64,000 nt of DNA, from positions 2,108,001-2,172,000 of the forward strand of contig NZ_JBEPOO010000001.1 of the NCBI RefSeq assembly GCF_040546815.1, in the 5' to 3' direction. Below, piece after piece: positions 32,414 through 41,642 of this stretch; within the stretch, counting starts at the first letter, position 1, and every line of letters starts with the position of its first letter. Source of the stretch: Devosia sp. 2618. Its GTDB lineage: Bacteria > Pseudomonadota > Alphaproteobacteria > Rhizobiales > Devosiaceae. Both the position numbers and the translations under genes were made by a program. The notes below the pieces were generated by a model that ran no database searches, had not been told where the DNA came from, and worked only from the letters and a program-made list of their open reading frames with translations.

Positions 32414-33988
32414 ATGGCCAAAGCTCCGACGCAGATCATTTCCGCACCAACCATCATCGTCAAGAACAAGGGGCTGCTCACCGCCGCCCTGATGCTTGGC
32501 ACTGTCATGCAGGTGCTCGATACTACCATTGCCAACGTTGCCCTGCCCCACATGGCGGCCTCGCTTGGCGCCGCGCAGAACGAAATCACCTGGGTTCTCA
32601 CCTCCTATATCGTGGCCGCCGCCATCGCGACGCCGCTCACGGGCTGGGTCAGTGACCGCATCGGGCAAAAACGGCTGTTCCTCATCGCCGTCATCGGCTT
32701 CACCGTCGCTTCGGCTCTGTGTGGCATCGCCACCAGCCTGCCGGAAATGGTGATGTTCCGTATCATGCAAGGCATGTTTGGTGCGGTGATCGCGCCGCTG
32801 GCCCAGACCATGATGCTCAATATCAATCCACGCGAGCGGCTGGGCCAGGCCATGGCCATTTATGGCATGGGCATCATGGTCGCGCCCATTGTCGGCCCCA
32901 CTTTGGGCGGCTGGCTGACCGAGAGCTTTGACTGGCGCTGGGTGTTCCTTATCAACCTGCCGGTTGGTGTCATCACCGTCGTCATGTTGTGGCTCTACAT
33001 GCCCGACACCGACATCAAACGTCGCCGTTTCGACTTCTTCGGCTTCGGCATGCTGGCTCTGGGCGTTGGCGCGCTACAGCTGATGTTGGATCGTGGTGCG
33101 GACAATTCATGGTTCCAGTCGACTGAAACCTGGATTGAACTTGGACTGGTTCTGACCGGGCTTTGGGTCTTCGTCGTCCATTGCCTCACCGCCAAGGAAC
33201 CCTTCATCGACGTGCGCATGTTCAGGGACCTGAACTTCTCGCTCGCCTCGATCCTGATGTTTATCGTCGGCATCACGCTGTTCTCGGGCCTGGCCTTGCT
33301 GCCTCCCCTGCTGCAGAACCTGATGGGTTATCCCGTCGTGCTGACCGGCCTGATCATGGCGCCACGCGGCGTTGCCACGATGCTCTCCATGGTGGTGGTC
33401 GGCAGACTAAGCGGCAAGGTCGATCCGCGTATCATGATGCTGGTCGGCACCGCCTGCATGGCCTACTCGCTCTGGGGCATGACCAGCTTTGACCTCGAGA
33501 TGGATTACTGGCCGGTGATCATCACCGGCTGCATCCAGGGCTTTGGTATGGGCTTCCTGTTCGTGCCACTCTCCACCATGGCTTTTGCCACGATTGCTCC
33601 AAAGTACCGTGCCGACGCGACCTCAATGTTCGCGTTGGTTCGTAACATGGGCAACGGCGTCGGCATCTCGCTGGTGACGGCTGTGCTGTCCAACATGATG
33701 CAGGTCAATCACGCCGAACTGGCCGAACGCCTGACGGCAACGTCGCAGAGCGTCATGAACCAGATGCCGGGCCTTTTGACCGGCAATCCGCAGACTGTTT
33801 CGATCATCAACAGCATGGTGACACAGCAGGCGGCCATCCTGGCCTATATCGACGACTTCTGGATGATGCTGCTGCTGAGCCTCGTTGCCATCCCGCTGAT
33901 CTTGATGCTGCGCGGCCCCAAAAAGACCGGCAAGCCCAAGACGGAAGAAGAAAAGGCGCTCGAGCGCGCCCACTCGATGGCGGAGTAA
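32414..33988 (+). CDS. emrB: DHA2 family MFS multidrug transporter (EmrB-like)
   Basis: A 524-residue proton-driven drug efflux transporter with 14 predicted TM helices. MFS motifs seen are VLDTTIANVALP (motif of DHA2 members) in TM1, WVSDRIGQKRLF (motif A) between TM2 and TM3, and GPTLGGWL (motif C) in TM5. RBS GGAGG (32404-32408) lies 5 bases before ATG 32414. It works with the EmrA-like adaptor. The C-terminal tail is Lys/Glu-rich. Its TAA stop lies in the loop of a 12-bp hairpin. Confidence 0.94.
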   Translation: MAKAPTQIISAPTIIVKNKGLLTAALMLGTVMQVLDTTIANVALPHMAASLGAAQNEITWVLTSYIVAAAIATPLTGWVSDRIGQKRLFLIAVIGFTVASALCGIATSLPEMVMFRIMQGMFGAVIAPLAQTMMLNINPRERLGQAMAIYGMGIMVAPIVGPTLGGWLTESFDWRWVFLINLPVGVITVVMLWLYMPDTDIKRRRFDFFGFGMLALGVGALQLMLDRGADNSWFQSTETWIELGLVLTGLWVFVVHCLTAKEPFIDVRMFRDLNFSLASILMFIVGITLFSGLALLPPLLQNLMGYPVVLTGLIMAPRGVATMLSMVVVGRLSGKVDPRIMMLVGTACMAYSLWGMTSFDLEMDYWPVIITGCIQGFGMGFLFVPLSTMAFATIAPKYRADATSMFALVRNMGNGVGISLVTAVLSNMMQVNHAELAERLTATSQSVMNQMPGLLTGNPQTVSIINSMVTQQAAILAYIDDFWMMLLLSLVAIPLILMLRGPKKTGKPKTEEEKALERAHSMAE

Positions 33989-34002
33989 TTCTCCGCCATC
34001 GA
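33974..34002 (+). terminator. Hairpin enclosing the emrB stop codon
   Basis: TCGATGGCGGAG (33974-33985) and CTCCGCCATCGA (33991-34002) form a perfect 12-bp stem; the 5-base loop TAATT contains the TAA stop. A T-run is lacking. Likely a 3' end structure for the efflux operon. From 34003 to 34258 there is no gene; CTAGG (34109-34113) and CCTAG (34127-34131) form a weak inverted repeat that could mark the next promoter. Confidence 0.6.
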
Positions 34003-34258
34003 CCGGCTCTCAAAAGGGGCGGCAATGTTTTCCGTATGTTGCCGCTCTTGTTGGCGACGTGAGCTGTTCCCTCGATCTGTGAGCAGAACATTTTACAGCC
34101 CGCGCCAACTAGGCAATTAAACTCTACCTAGCGAATAGACTTAAAACGGCACTCCCGTACCATCAGCGTTGTGAGTGGGTTTGGGCGGCGGCGATCGAGC
34201 TGTCGGCCCCCGCGACCGGGGCTCATCCCTGCACCTGGTTGTATTGATGGAGACGACA

Positions 34259-35317
34259 ATGACACAGATTTCCCGGGGCCGTTCCGGCACCTCGACTGGC
34301 TTCTGGCGTGCGACAGCTGCGGCTGTGCTGGCTCTCACCGTCGCTGCTGCACCAGTGGCCAGCCATGCCGGCGAAGACCTCGACGCCATCGTCGCACGCG
34401 GCGTGATCAAGGTTGGCGTGGGCAGCCAGCCAGGCTTTTTCGCACCAGACGCCAATGGCGAATGGAAGGGCTTCTTCATCGACTTCGGTCGCGCTCTGGC
34501 CGTGACCGTGTTCAATGACCCAACCAAGGTCGAGTTCACCTCCTCCTCGCCACAGCAGCGCCTGCCAGCCCTACAGGCCGGCGAATTCGACATCCTGCTT
34601 TCAGGCGTGACGCAGACCATTTCTCGCTCGTTCCAGCTCGGCTTCCACTTCGGCCCAACCGTGTTCTACGATGGTCAGGGCCTCCTGGTCCGCAAAGACC
34701 TCGGCGTGACCTCCGGTGCCGATCTTGATGGCGCCACCATCGGCGTTCAGTCGGGCACCACGGGCGAGCTCAACATCGCCGACTTCTTCCGCAAGAACGG
34801 CAAGACCTTCACCCCGGTCACCATCGAAGACACCAACGAATTCCTCGCCGCACTGGAATCGGGCCGTGTGGACGCCATCACCCAGGACGCCTCTGATCTG
34901 GGCATCAAGCAGACCCAGCTCAAGAACCCCGAAGACTTCATCCTGCTGCCAGAGCGCCTATCCAAGGAGCCTCTCGCACCGGCGATCCGCCACGGCGATG
35001 ACCGTTGGCTCGAGATCGTCAACTGGACGGTCTGGGCCACCATTCAGGCAGAAGAACTGGGCATCACTCAGGCCAATGTCGACGATTTCCTGAAGTCGGA
35101 AGACCCACTGGTCCAGCGCTTCCTCGGCACCGATCCAGCTCTGGGCGAAGCCATCGGCCTTGATCCAAAGTTCGCCTACAACATCATCAAGGCCGTGGGT
35201 AACTATGGCGAGATCTTCGAGCGCAACATCGGCAAGGACAGCATCTTCAAGTGGGAACGTGGCTATAACAGCCTGTGGACCGATGGCGGCCTGCTCTACG
35301 CACCAGCCTGGCGCTAA
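34259..35317 (+). CDS. general L-amino acid ABC importer binding protein (AapJ-like)
   Basis: A 352-residue binding protein of the AapJ/BztA type, longer than ordinary family 3 proteins. The signal peptide runs to about residue 37 (VASHA|GED). Core segments are IVARGVIKVGVGSQPGFFAPD, WKGFFIDFGRALAVTVFND and QQRLPALQAGEFDILLSGVTQTISR. ATG 34259 has GGAG 6 bases upstream; the in-frame extension upstream lacks a signal sequence. Followed by two permease genes of the same system, but no ATPase gene. The name is family-level. Confidence 0.9.
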   Translation: MTQISRGRSGTSTGFWRATAAAVLALTVAAAPVASHAGEDLDAIVARGVIKVGVGSQPGFFAPDANGEWKGFFIDFGRALAVTVFNDPTKVEFTSSSPQQRLPALQAGEFDILLSGVTQTISRSFQLGFHFGPTVFYDGQGLLVRKDLGVTSGADLDGATIGVQSGTTGELNIADFFRKNGKTFTPVTIEDTNEFLAALESGRVDAITQDASDLGIKQTQLKNPEDFILLPERLSKEPLAPAIRHGDDRWLEIVNWTVWATIQAEELGITQANVDDFLKSEDPLVQRFLGTDPALGEAIGLDPKFAYNIIKAVGNYGEIFERNIGKDSIFKWERGYNSLWTDGGLLYAPAWR

Positions 35318-35338
35318 CACTGACCGGGTCTGACCTCG

Positions 35339-36526
35339 ATGACCATCACTGCCGAGCCGGGTCTTCCAAGACCCGGCTTACTCGCGAAAATTCAGACCTG
35401 GTGGGGCCCGCGCCCATTGGCGCAGGCTCTGCTCGTCTTTGGCGCAATCCTGTTGTTCTGGTGGTTTGGCTCAAACACGCTTGAGACCATGGCCAAGGCC
35501 GGGATCGTGCCGGGCTTCGGCTTTCTGAGCCGTTCGGCCAATTTCGAAATCGGCGAAGCGATGATCCCCTATTCATCGGCTGATACCTATTCACGCGCCA
35601 TTCTCGTCGGCCTGCTGAACACCATAAAGGTCGCGATCCTTGGCTGCGTCTTTGCAACAATCCTCGGCGTCACCCTCGGCGTCGCGCGCCTCTCCGGTAA
35701 CCTGCTGCTGGCTGGCATCGTCCGCTGGTATGTCGAAATCATCCGCAACACGCCGTTGCTGCTGCAGCTATTCTTCTGGAGCGCGCTGACCAAGGCGCTG
35801 CCGGCGCCGCGTCAGGCCATTTCGGTCGGGGATGGCGCATTCCTCTCCAATCGCGGCATCTTCGTGCCGGGCTTAATCGTGGAAAACGTCTCGGGCCTCG
35901 GCTGGCTGGCTATCCTCGCCTCCATCGTCGCCGGCATTGTCGCCATCGTCCTGCTGAAGCGCCGCGACAAACTCTTGCTGAAGACCGTCCTGTTCATTCT
36001 GCTCGGTGTCGTCGCGGTCTCCGGCCTTGCTCTGGCTTTGACCGGCACGACAACGCGCTTTGAAGTCCCAGCCCTCGCCGGCTTCAACATTCGTGGCGGC
36101 TACAATCTCAGCCCTGAATTTGCAGCGCTTTTGACCGGTCTGATCGTCAAATTCTCCGCAGCCATTTCCGAGATCGTCCGCGCTGGCATCGAATCCGTTG
36201 ATCGCGGCCAGTGGGAAGCGGCGCGGGCGCTGGGTCTGCACAATGGCACCATCATGCGGCTCGTCGTGCTGCCACAGGCGCTCCGCGTCATCACCCCGTT
36301 GATCACCTCCAGCTATCTCGACCTCACCAAGGATTCGAGCTTGGCCGTCGCTATCGGCTATCCGGACCTCGTCAACGTCATCAACACCACCGCCAACACC
36401 ACCGGCCAGGCGCTCGAAGCCCTGGCCATCCTGATCGGCGTCTACCTGACGCTCAACCTCTCCGTCTCGGCGCTGATGAACCAGTATAACCGCCGCGTCG
36501 CCATGCGCGGGATGGGGATGCGATGA
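35339..36526 (+). CDS. amino acid ABC importer permease (AapQ-like)
   Basis: A 395-residue permease with the extended AapQ architecture: a first TM, a long insert, and the HisMQ core. The segment TYSRAILVGLLNTIKVAILGC starts the core. VEIIRNTPLLLQLFFW, the EAA loop AGIESVDRGQWEAARALGLH and VLPQALRVITPLITSSYLDLTKDSSL identify it. It overlaps the next permease by ATGA. The permease pair forms a heterodimer in Aap/Bzt systems. The gap from the AapJ-like gene is 21 bases. Confidence 0.92.
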   Translation: MTITAEPGLPRPGLLAKIQTWWGPRPLAQALLVFGAILLFWWFGSNTLETMAKAGIVPGFGFLSRSANFEIGEAMIPYSSADTYSRAILVGLLNTIKVAILGCVFATILGVTLGVARLSGNLLLAGIVRWYVEIIRNTPLLLQLFFWSALTKALPAPRQAISVGDGAFLSNRGIFVPGLIVENVSGLGWLAILASIVAGIVAIVLLKRRDKLLLKTVLFILLGVVAVSGLALALTGTTTRFEVPALAGFNIRGGYNLSPEFAALLTGLIVKFSAAISEIVRAGIESVDRGQWEAARALGLHNGTIMRLVVLPQALRVITPLITSSYLDLTKDSSLAVAIGYPDLVNVINTTANTTGQALEALAILIGVYLTLNLSVSALMNQYNRRVAMRGMGMR

Positions 36527-37593
36527 CCATTCCGGCCCTTCCTCTACCGCCCAGCCGTGGGCAGGACTGGCGCAAGTGGCGGCAGGGCCTGTTCGGCACG
36601 CCGCTCAACACCGTCATCACCCTGCTTACCCTCGGCTTCCTCGCCCTCGTCATCCCGCCCTTCATCAGATGGGCGCTGATCGACGCGACTTGGGTTGGTA
36701 CCTCCGATGACTGCAAGGCTGGCACCGGCGCCTGCTGGGCCTTCGTCACCACCAAGATCAACTTCATCCTCTACGCCTTCTATCCACCGGCGCTGCACTG
36801 GCGGCCGATGGTTGTGGCTGTCTTGCTGCTCGGCCTTTTGGCCTTCACGGCCCTGCCCCGTAGCTGGCATCCGGCGACAATACTGTTGTGGATCGCCGTG
36901 CCGGTCATCTGCTGGATTTTGCTGGCCGGCACCGCCATCGGCCCCACCGTTCCGTCCAACCAATGGGGCGGCCTGCCGATCACCCTTCTGGTCGCCATGG
37001 TGTGCTTTGCCGTCGCCATTCCGCTGGCCATCGGGCTTGCACTAGCGCGGCAGTCCAATATGGGCGGTCTGCGGACGCTGGCGATCATCTTCATCGAGGT
37101 GATGCGCGGCACGCCGATGGTGGCCATCCTTTATGTCGCCATGCTGATCCTGCCGATGATGATCCCCAACGGCCAGCTGATCGACAAGATCGGCCGCGCG
37201 ATGATCCTGATCGCCCTGTTCTGGTCGGCCTATGTCGCCGAAGTCGTGCGCGCCGGGCTGCAGGCCATTCCCAATGGCCAGTACGAGGCGGCAAAGGCGC
37301 TGGGCCTTGGTTATTGGCGCATTGTCGGGCTGGTGATCCTGCCGCAGGCCATGCGCATGGTTATCCCGGCCATGGTCAACCTTGCCATCGGGTTTCTGCT
37401 CGCGACTTCGCTGCTGGCCGTCATCGGCGTGTTCGACCTGCTCAACGCCGCCAAGAACTCGACCATCGATCCAAACTGGCTGGGCTTTTACGACGAGGCC
37501 TATTTCGTCGCCGCCACCATCTACTTCGTCATCTGCATTATCGGGTCGCGCTACAGCCTGTGGCTGGAGCAATACCTTCGTCGTCCTGCCTGA
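36523..37593 (+). CDS. amino acid ABC importer permease (AapM-like)
   Basis: A 356-residue permease with the AapM layout: N-terminal TM around residue 30, a DDCKAGTGACWAF segment typical of AapM periplasmic loops, several additional helices, then the HisMQ core with IEVMRGTPMVAILYVAML and the EAA loop AGLQAIPNGQYEAAKALGLG, ending IIGSRYSLWLEQYLRRP. In Aap operons an ATPase gene (aapP) follows; here a 2-oxoglutarate/Fe(II) oxygenase gene begins 10 bases later. The transporter must borrow an ATPase encoded elsewhere. Confidence 0.92.
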   Translation: MTIPALPLPPSRGQDWRKWRQGLFGTPLNTVITLLTLGFLALVIPPFIRWALIDATWVGTSDDCKAGTGACWAFVTTKINFILYAFYPPALHWRPMVVAVLLLGLLAFTALPRSWHPATILLWIAVPVICWILLAGTAIGPTVPSNQWGGLPITLLVAMVCFAVAIPLAIGLALARQSNMGGLRTLAIIFIEVMRGTPMVAILYVAMLILPMMIPNGQLIDKIGRAMILIALFWSAYVAEVVRAGLQAIPNGQYEAAKALGLGYWRIVGLVILPQAMRMVIPAMVNLAIGFLLATSLLAVIGVFDLLNAAKNSTIDPNWLGFYDEAYFVAATIYFVICIIGSRYSLWLEQYLRRPA

Positions 37594-37603
37594 GGGATTT
37601 CCA

Positions 37604-38608
37604 ATGTCACAACTGCCGGTTCTCGATTTCACCCAATTTGCCAAGCCCGAAACCCGGGAGCAGTTTCTGTCGGACCTGCGCCACGCCGCTCGCGACTATG
37701 GCTTTTTCTACCTCAAGGGCCACGGCGTATCGCCCACGCTGCAAGCCCGCCTGATCGACGTATCGCAGCAGTTCTTCGCGCTGCCAGAAGCCGACAAGCT
37801 GGCCATCGAAATGGTCAACTCGCCCCATTTCCGTGGCTATACCCGCGCCGGTCAGGAGATTACGCGCGGCCAGCAGGATTGGCGCGAGCAGATCGACATC
37901 GGCTCCGAGCTCCCCGTCAGCCCGGTCCCCGCCGACCAGCCCTGGCTGCGCCTGCAGGGCCCAAATCTTTGGCCCGCCGCTCTGCCCGAATTCCGTAAGA
38001 CCCTGCTCGAATGGCAGTCCGAACTCACCCGCGTTTCCATCGACCTGCTGCGTGCCTTCGCACTGGCGCTGGGGCAGGACGAGGATGTTTTCGCCCAGAT
38101 CTATCGCGGCATCCCCAGCGAACACCTCAAGGTCGTCCGCTACCCCGCCCAGACCGGCGATCGCTCCAGTCAGGGCGTCGGCGCACACAAGGATAGCGGC
38201 TTCCTGACCTTGCTGTTGCAGGACGATGTCGGTGGCCTCCAGGTCGAGGCTTCCGATGGCAGCTGGATTGATGCTGTGCCAATCGATGGCACCTTCATCA
38301 TCAATATCGGCGAAATCCTCGAACTCGCCTCGAACGGCTATCTGCGCGCCACCGTCCACCGCGTCGTCTCGCCGTCCGCCGGTCGCGATCGCCTGTCGAT
38401 CCCCTATTTCTTCGGCGCTGATCTCAACGCCACCGTCCCGCTGCTCAATCTCTCCGAGCATCTCGCCAGGGAAGCTACCGGCCCCGCCAGCGATCCGCTC
38501 AATCCGCTGTTCCGCGATGTCGGCCGCAACTACCTCAAGGGGCGCCTCCGCTCGCATCCTGATGTGGCTGCCCGGCACTATGCGGACCTCCTCGCCAAGG
38601 TCGGCTAG
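37604..38608 (+). CDS. isopenicillin N synthase family 2-oxoglutarate/Fe(II) oxygenase
   Basis: A 334-residue non-heme iron oxygenase. The N-terminal DIOX_N-like region (ARDYGFFYLKGHGVS) is followed by the jelly-roll core; iron ligands are His and Asp in GVGAHKDSGFLTLL and His in RATVHRVVSP, and the 2-oxoglutarate-binding Arg-x-Ser is in RDRLSIPYFF. ATG 37604 is preceded by GAGGG; the much longer open frame upstream is inside the permease gene. Cotranscribed with the amino acid importer, so it may hydroxylate or oxidise the imported amino-acid-like compound. Substrate unknown. Confidence 0.9.
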   Translation: MSQLPVLDFTQFAKPETREQFLSDLRHAARDYGFFYLKGHGVSPTLQARLIDVSQQFFALPEADKLAIEMVNSPHFRGYTRAGQEITRGQQDWREQIDIGSELPVSPVPADQPWLRLQGPNLWPAALPEFRKTLLEWQSELTRVSIDLLRAFALALGQDEDVFAQIYRGIPSEHLKVVRYPAQTGDRSSQGVGAHKDSGFLTLLLQDDVGGLQVEASDGSWIDAVPIDGTFIINIGEILELASNGYLRATVHRVVSPSAGRDRLSIPYFFGADLNATVPLLNLSEHLAREATGPASDPLNPLFRDVGRNYLKGRLRSHPDVAARHYADLLAKVG

Positions 38609-38766
38609 ACCACGCTTGCGGTTCAGACGCGCGGCAGATGCAAATTTGTCTCGCTGCCGCAATGCTACGAAAATTCATCTCTCGCGCCGCCCGGATATTG
38701 CGCAGAATATGACCAGATAATTCAGCGGGCGCCTAACCCGCTCAGACGAAACGGAGTTTTCCCAAG

Positions 38767-40371
38767 ATGACAAGTTTCCTGCTTTCGCGCCGTACCCTGT
38801 TGCAGGGCGCCAGCGTGCTGCTGGCGTCGACCGCACTGCCGCGTTTCGCCTATGCGCAGCAGGCCGGCGGGCGTCTTGTCGTCGCGGCCGACTCCGAGCC
38901 GAAAAACCTCAATCCGGCCGTCGTCGCGTCCAATGGCGTGTTTTTCGTTGCCAGCAAGGTGATCGAGCCGCTGGCCGAAGCCTCGTTTGATGGTGTTGAC
39001 GGGTTGGCCCCACGCCTCGCCACCAGCTGGGAAGGCTCCGAGGATGGCCTCAGCGCCACCTTCAAGCTGCGTGAGGGCGTCACCTGGCACGATGGCAAGC
39101 CGTTCACCTCGGCCGACGTCGCCTTCTCGGCGCTTCAGGTATGGAAGCCGCTGCAGAACCTTGGCCGTCTGGTCTTCGCCAACCTTGAAGCCGTCGATAC
39201 GCCCGACGATCTGACGGCCGTGTTCCGCTTCTCGCAGCCAACGCCGTTCCAGCTGATCCGCAACGCCCTGCCCGCCGTGACCAGCGTCATCGCCAAGCAT
39301 CTGTTTGACGGCACCGACATCGCCACCAATCCGGCCAATAACCAGCTTGTCGGTACTGGCCCGTTCAAGTTCGCCGAATACAAGCCCGGCGAATATTACC
39401 GCCTCGAACGCAACGAAAACTATTGGGGCGAGAACGAGCCGCTGCTCGACGAGATCATCTATCGCGTCCTGCCGGACCGCGCCGCTGCCGCCAGTGCGCT
39501 CGAAGCCGAGGAAATCCAGCTCGCCGCCTTCTCGGCCGTCCCACTGGCCGACCTGGCCCGCATTGCGCAGGTGCCGGGCATTGAGGTCATTTCCAAGGGC
39601 TATGAAGGCCTCACCTATCAGCTGGTCGTCGAGATCAACCACCGCCGCGAAGAACTCGCAAATCTCAAGGTGCGGCAGGCCATCGCCCACGCCATCGACA
39701 AGCAGTTCGTCGTCGACACCATCTTCCTCGGCTATGCCGCGACCTCGACCGGCCCCGTGCCCAAGAACGCGCCCGAATTCTACGACGCCGATGTGCCGAC
39801 TTACGACTTCGACGTCGCCAAGGCCAATGCGCTGCTCGACGAGGCCGGCTATCCACGCGGCGCCGACGGCACCCGCTTTGCGCTCAAGCTATTGCCCGCG
39901 CCATACTTCAACGAAACCAAGCAGTTCGGCGACTATCTGCGTCAGGCACTGGCAGACGTCGGCATCAATGCCGAGATCGTCAACAATGACTCTGCCGCCC
40001 ACCAGAAGGCCGTCTACACCGACCACGCCTTCGATCTGGCGGTCGCTCCGCCCGTGTTCCGCGGCGATCCGGCTGTGTCCACCACCATCCTCGTCAAGAG
40101 CGGCACCGCCGATGGCGTGCCCTTCTCCAACCAGGGCGGCTATGTGAACCCAACCCTGGATGCCCTGATCGACAAGGCCAACGTCACTGTCGACACCAAG
40201 GCCCGCACCGAACTGTTCAACGAGTTCCAGAAGCTGGTCGTCGAAGACCTTCCGCTGATCAACGTCGCCGAATGGGGTTTCATCACCGTCGCCAGCACGA
40301 AGGTGCTCAACGTATCCAACAACCCACGCTGGGCCGTCTCCAACTGGGCCGATACAGCGCTAGAGCAGTAA
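38767..40371 (+). CDS. peptide-type ABC importer substrate-binding protein (family 5), Tat-like signal
   Basis: A 534-residue extracellular family 5 binding protein. The N-terminus FLLSRRTLLQGASVLLAS has a twin-arginine-like motif, ending in RFAYA|QQ. Motifs include EPKNLNPAVVAS, LREGVTWHDGKPFTSADVAFS and GTGPFKFAEYKPGEYY. An RBS (acggag, about 13 bases upstream) and a small GC hairpin AGCGGG-CGCCTAA-CCCGCT (38724-38742) precede it. It heads the second peptide-type importer operon; a REP cluster separates it from the permease genes. Confidence 0.92.
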   Translation: MTSFLLSRRTLLQGASVLLASTALPRFAYAQQAGGRLVVAADSEPKNLNPAVVASNGVFFVASKVIEPLAEASFDGVDGLAPRLATSWEGSEDGLSATFKLREGVTWHDGKPFTSADVAFSALQVWKPLQNLGRLVFANLEAVDTPDDLTAVFRFSQPTPFQLIRNALPAVTSVIAKHLFDGTDIATNPANNQLVGTGPFKFAEYKPGEYYRLERNENYWGENEPLLDEIIYRVLPDRAAAASALEAEEIQLAAFSAVPLADLARIAQVPGIEVISKGYEGLTYQLVVEINHRREELANLKVRQAIAHAIDKQFVVDTIFLGYAATSTGPVPKNAPEFYDADVPTYDFDVAKANALLDEAGYPRGADGTRFALKLLPAPYFNETKQFGDYLRQALADVGINAEIVNNDSAAHQKAVYTDHAFDLAVAPPVFRGDPAVSTTILVKSGTADGVPFSNQGGYVNPTLDALIDKANVTVDTKARTELFNEFQKLVVEDLPLINVAEWGFITVASTKVLNVSNNPRWAVSNWADTALEQ

Positions 40372-40389
40372 GCAAAAAAACTCGGTGTC

Positions 40390-40566
40390 ATCCCGGCCTT
40401 GAGCCGGGATCCATCCTGAGATGGCGGGGCATTTGATTGTTGGCTGCGTGGCCATGACTGCATAACTCCTGCCTGCCCAACCACCGCGTCATTCCCGCGC
40501 AAGCGGGGACCTCCTTCGGACATGCACCGAAACCGTGAGATTCCCGCTTTCGCGGGCATGACGTAG
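40390..40566. repeat. REP/BIME-like palindromic repeat cluster
   Basis: Three imperfect palindromes: ATCCCGGC-CTTGA-GCCGGGAT (40390-40410), CCCGC-GCAA-GCGGG (40494-40507, within GTCATTCCCGC) and CCCGC-TTTC-GCGGG (40543-40556, followed by CATGAC). The second and third are in opposite orientation, both built around TCATnCCCGCG, as in bacterial interspersed mosaic elements. They fill most of the gap between the binding-protein and permease genes and may reduce downstream expression. Confidence 0.85.
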
Positions 40567-40652
40567 TGCTTCGCAATCCCCCAACGGGATAGACAATTCC
40601 AGCAAACACCCATCAACTCACAGCCCACCCCATCCCGAGGTTCAGCACCGTC

Positions 40653-41642
40653 GTGAGACGCGCCTTTCGCCTATTGCTCCAACGCACGATCAGCAGCATT
40701 CCGGTGCTCCTGATCGTTGTCATTGGCACGTTCTTCCTGCTCGAAGCCGCGTCCGGCGATGCCGTTGACGCCTATCTCGCCTCCATCGGCGGCGGCGATG
40801 CGGCGTTGATCGCGGGCCTGCGCGCCAGCTATGGCCTCGATCAATCCGTCTGGTCGCGCCTCTGGCTCTATATCAGCTCCCTTGCGCGCTTCGAGCTCGG
40901 CTGGTCTGTTACCTTTGGCCGCCCGATCGGTCAGGTCGTGCTCGAACGCCTGCCCAATACGCTGTGGCTGATGGGCAGTGCCACCGCCCTCTCCTTCGGC
41001 GTTGGCTCGCTCCTCGGCGTCGTGGCGGGCGCCAAACCCGGCAGCCTACGTGATCGCGCCCTCTCCACCGCATCACTGGCGCTCTATGCCATTCCCAGTT
41101 TCTGGCTCGGGCTGGTGCTCAGCGTCGTGTTCGGCGTGCAGTTGCGCTGGTTCCCCACATCGGGCGTCGAAACCATCGCCTCGGGCAAGGAAGGGCTGGA
41201 CCGCGCGCTGGACATCGCCCGCCATCTGGTGCTGCCCGTCAGCGCCCTCGGCATGATCTATCTGGCGCTGTTCCTGCGCACCATGCGCGCCGCCATGGCC
41301 GAGGTGTGGCGGCAGGATTTTGCCCTCGCGGCCAGCGCCAAGGGGCTGAGCCGTACCCGCATTGTCTGGCGCCACATCGCCCGCAATGCGCTGCTGCCGC
41401 TGCTCACCATGCTTGGCGTGCAGGTCGCGGGCATGCTGGGCGGCAGCGTCGTCATCGAAAGCGTCTTCGCCATTCCGGGCTTTGGACGACTGGCACAAGA
41501 AGCCGTCGCCGGCCGTGATGCGCCGCTTCTCATGGGCATCATCGTCGTCAGCGCCATTCTCGTCATCGTCGTCAATCTGCTCGTCGATATCGCCTATGCC
41601 CTGCTCGATCCGCGCGTCGGCGCCAGCGAGGCCAGCGCATGA
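40653..41642 (+). CDS. peptide-type ABC importer permease (DppB-like, system 2)
   Basis: A 329-residue permease starting with GTG at 40653. It shows the DppB N-terminal helix, SGDAVDAYLASIGG, the RASYGLDQSVWSRLWLY periplasmic motif, and the EAA loop MAEVWRQDFALAASAKGLSRTRI. It overlaps the DppC-like gene by ATGA (41639-41642). It is separated from its binding-protein gene by the REP cluster, which may lower its expression. Confidence 0.92.
   Translation: MRRAFRLLLQRTISSIPVLLIVVIGTFFLLEAASGDAVDAYLASIGGGDAALIAGLRASYGLDQSVWSRLWLYISSLARFELGWSVTFGRPIGQVVLERLPNTLWLMGSATALSFGVGSLLGVVAGAKPGSLRDRALSTASLALYAIPSFWLGLVLSVVFGVQLRWFPTSGVETIASGKEGLDRALDIARHLVLPVSALGMIYLALFLRTMRAAMAEVWRQDFALAASAKGLSRTRIVWRHIARNALLPLLTMLGVQVAGMLGGSVVIESVFAIPGFGRLAQEAVAGRDAPLLMGIIVVSAILVIVVNLLVDIAYALLDPRVGASEASA

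Noticed and set aside
31142..32770. 542-codon antisense frame across the EmrA-like gene
   Set aside because: It is antisense to a complete HlyD-family protein and has no recognisable domains.
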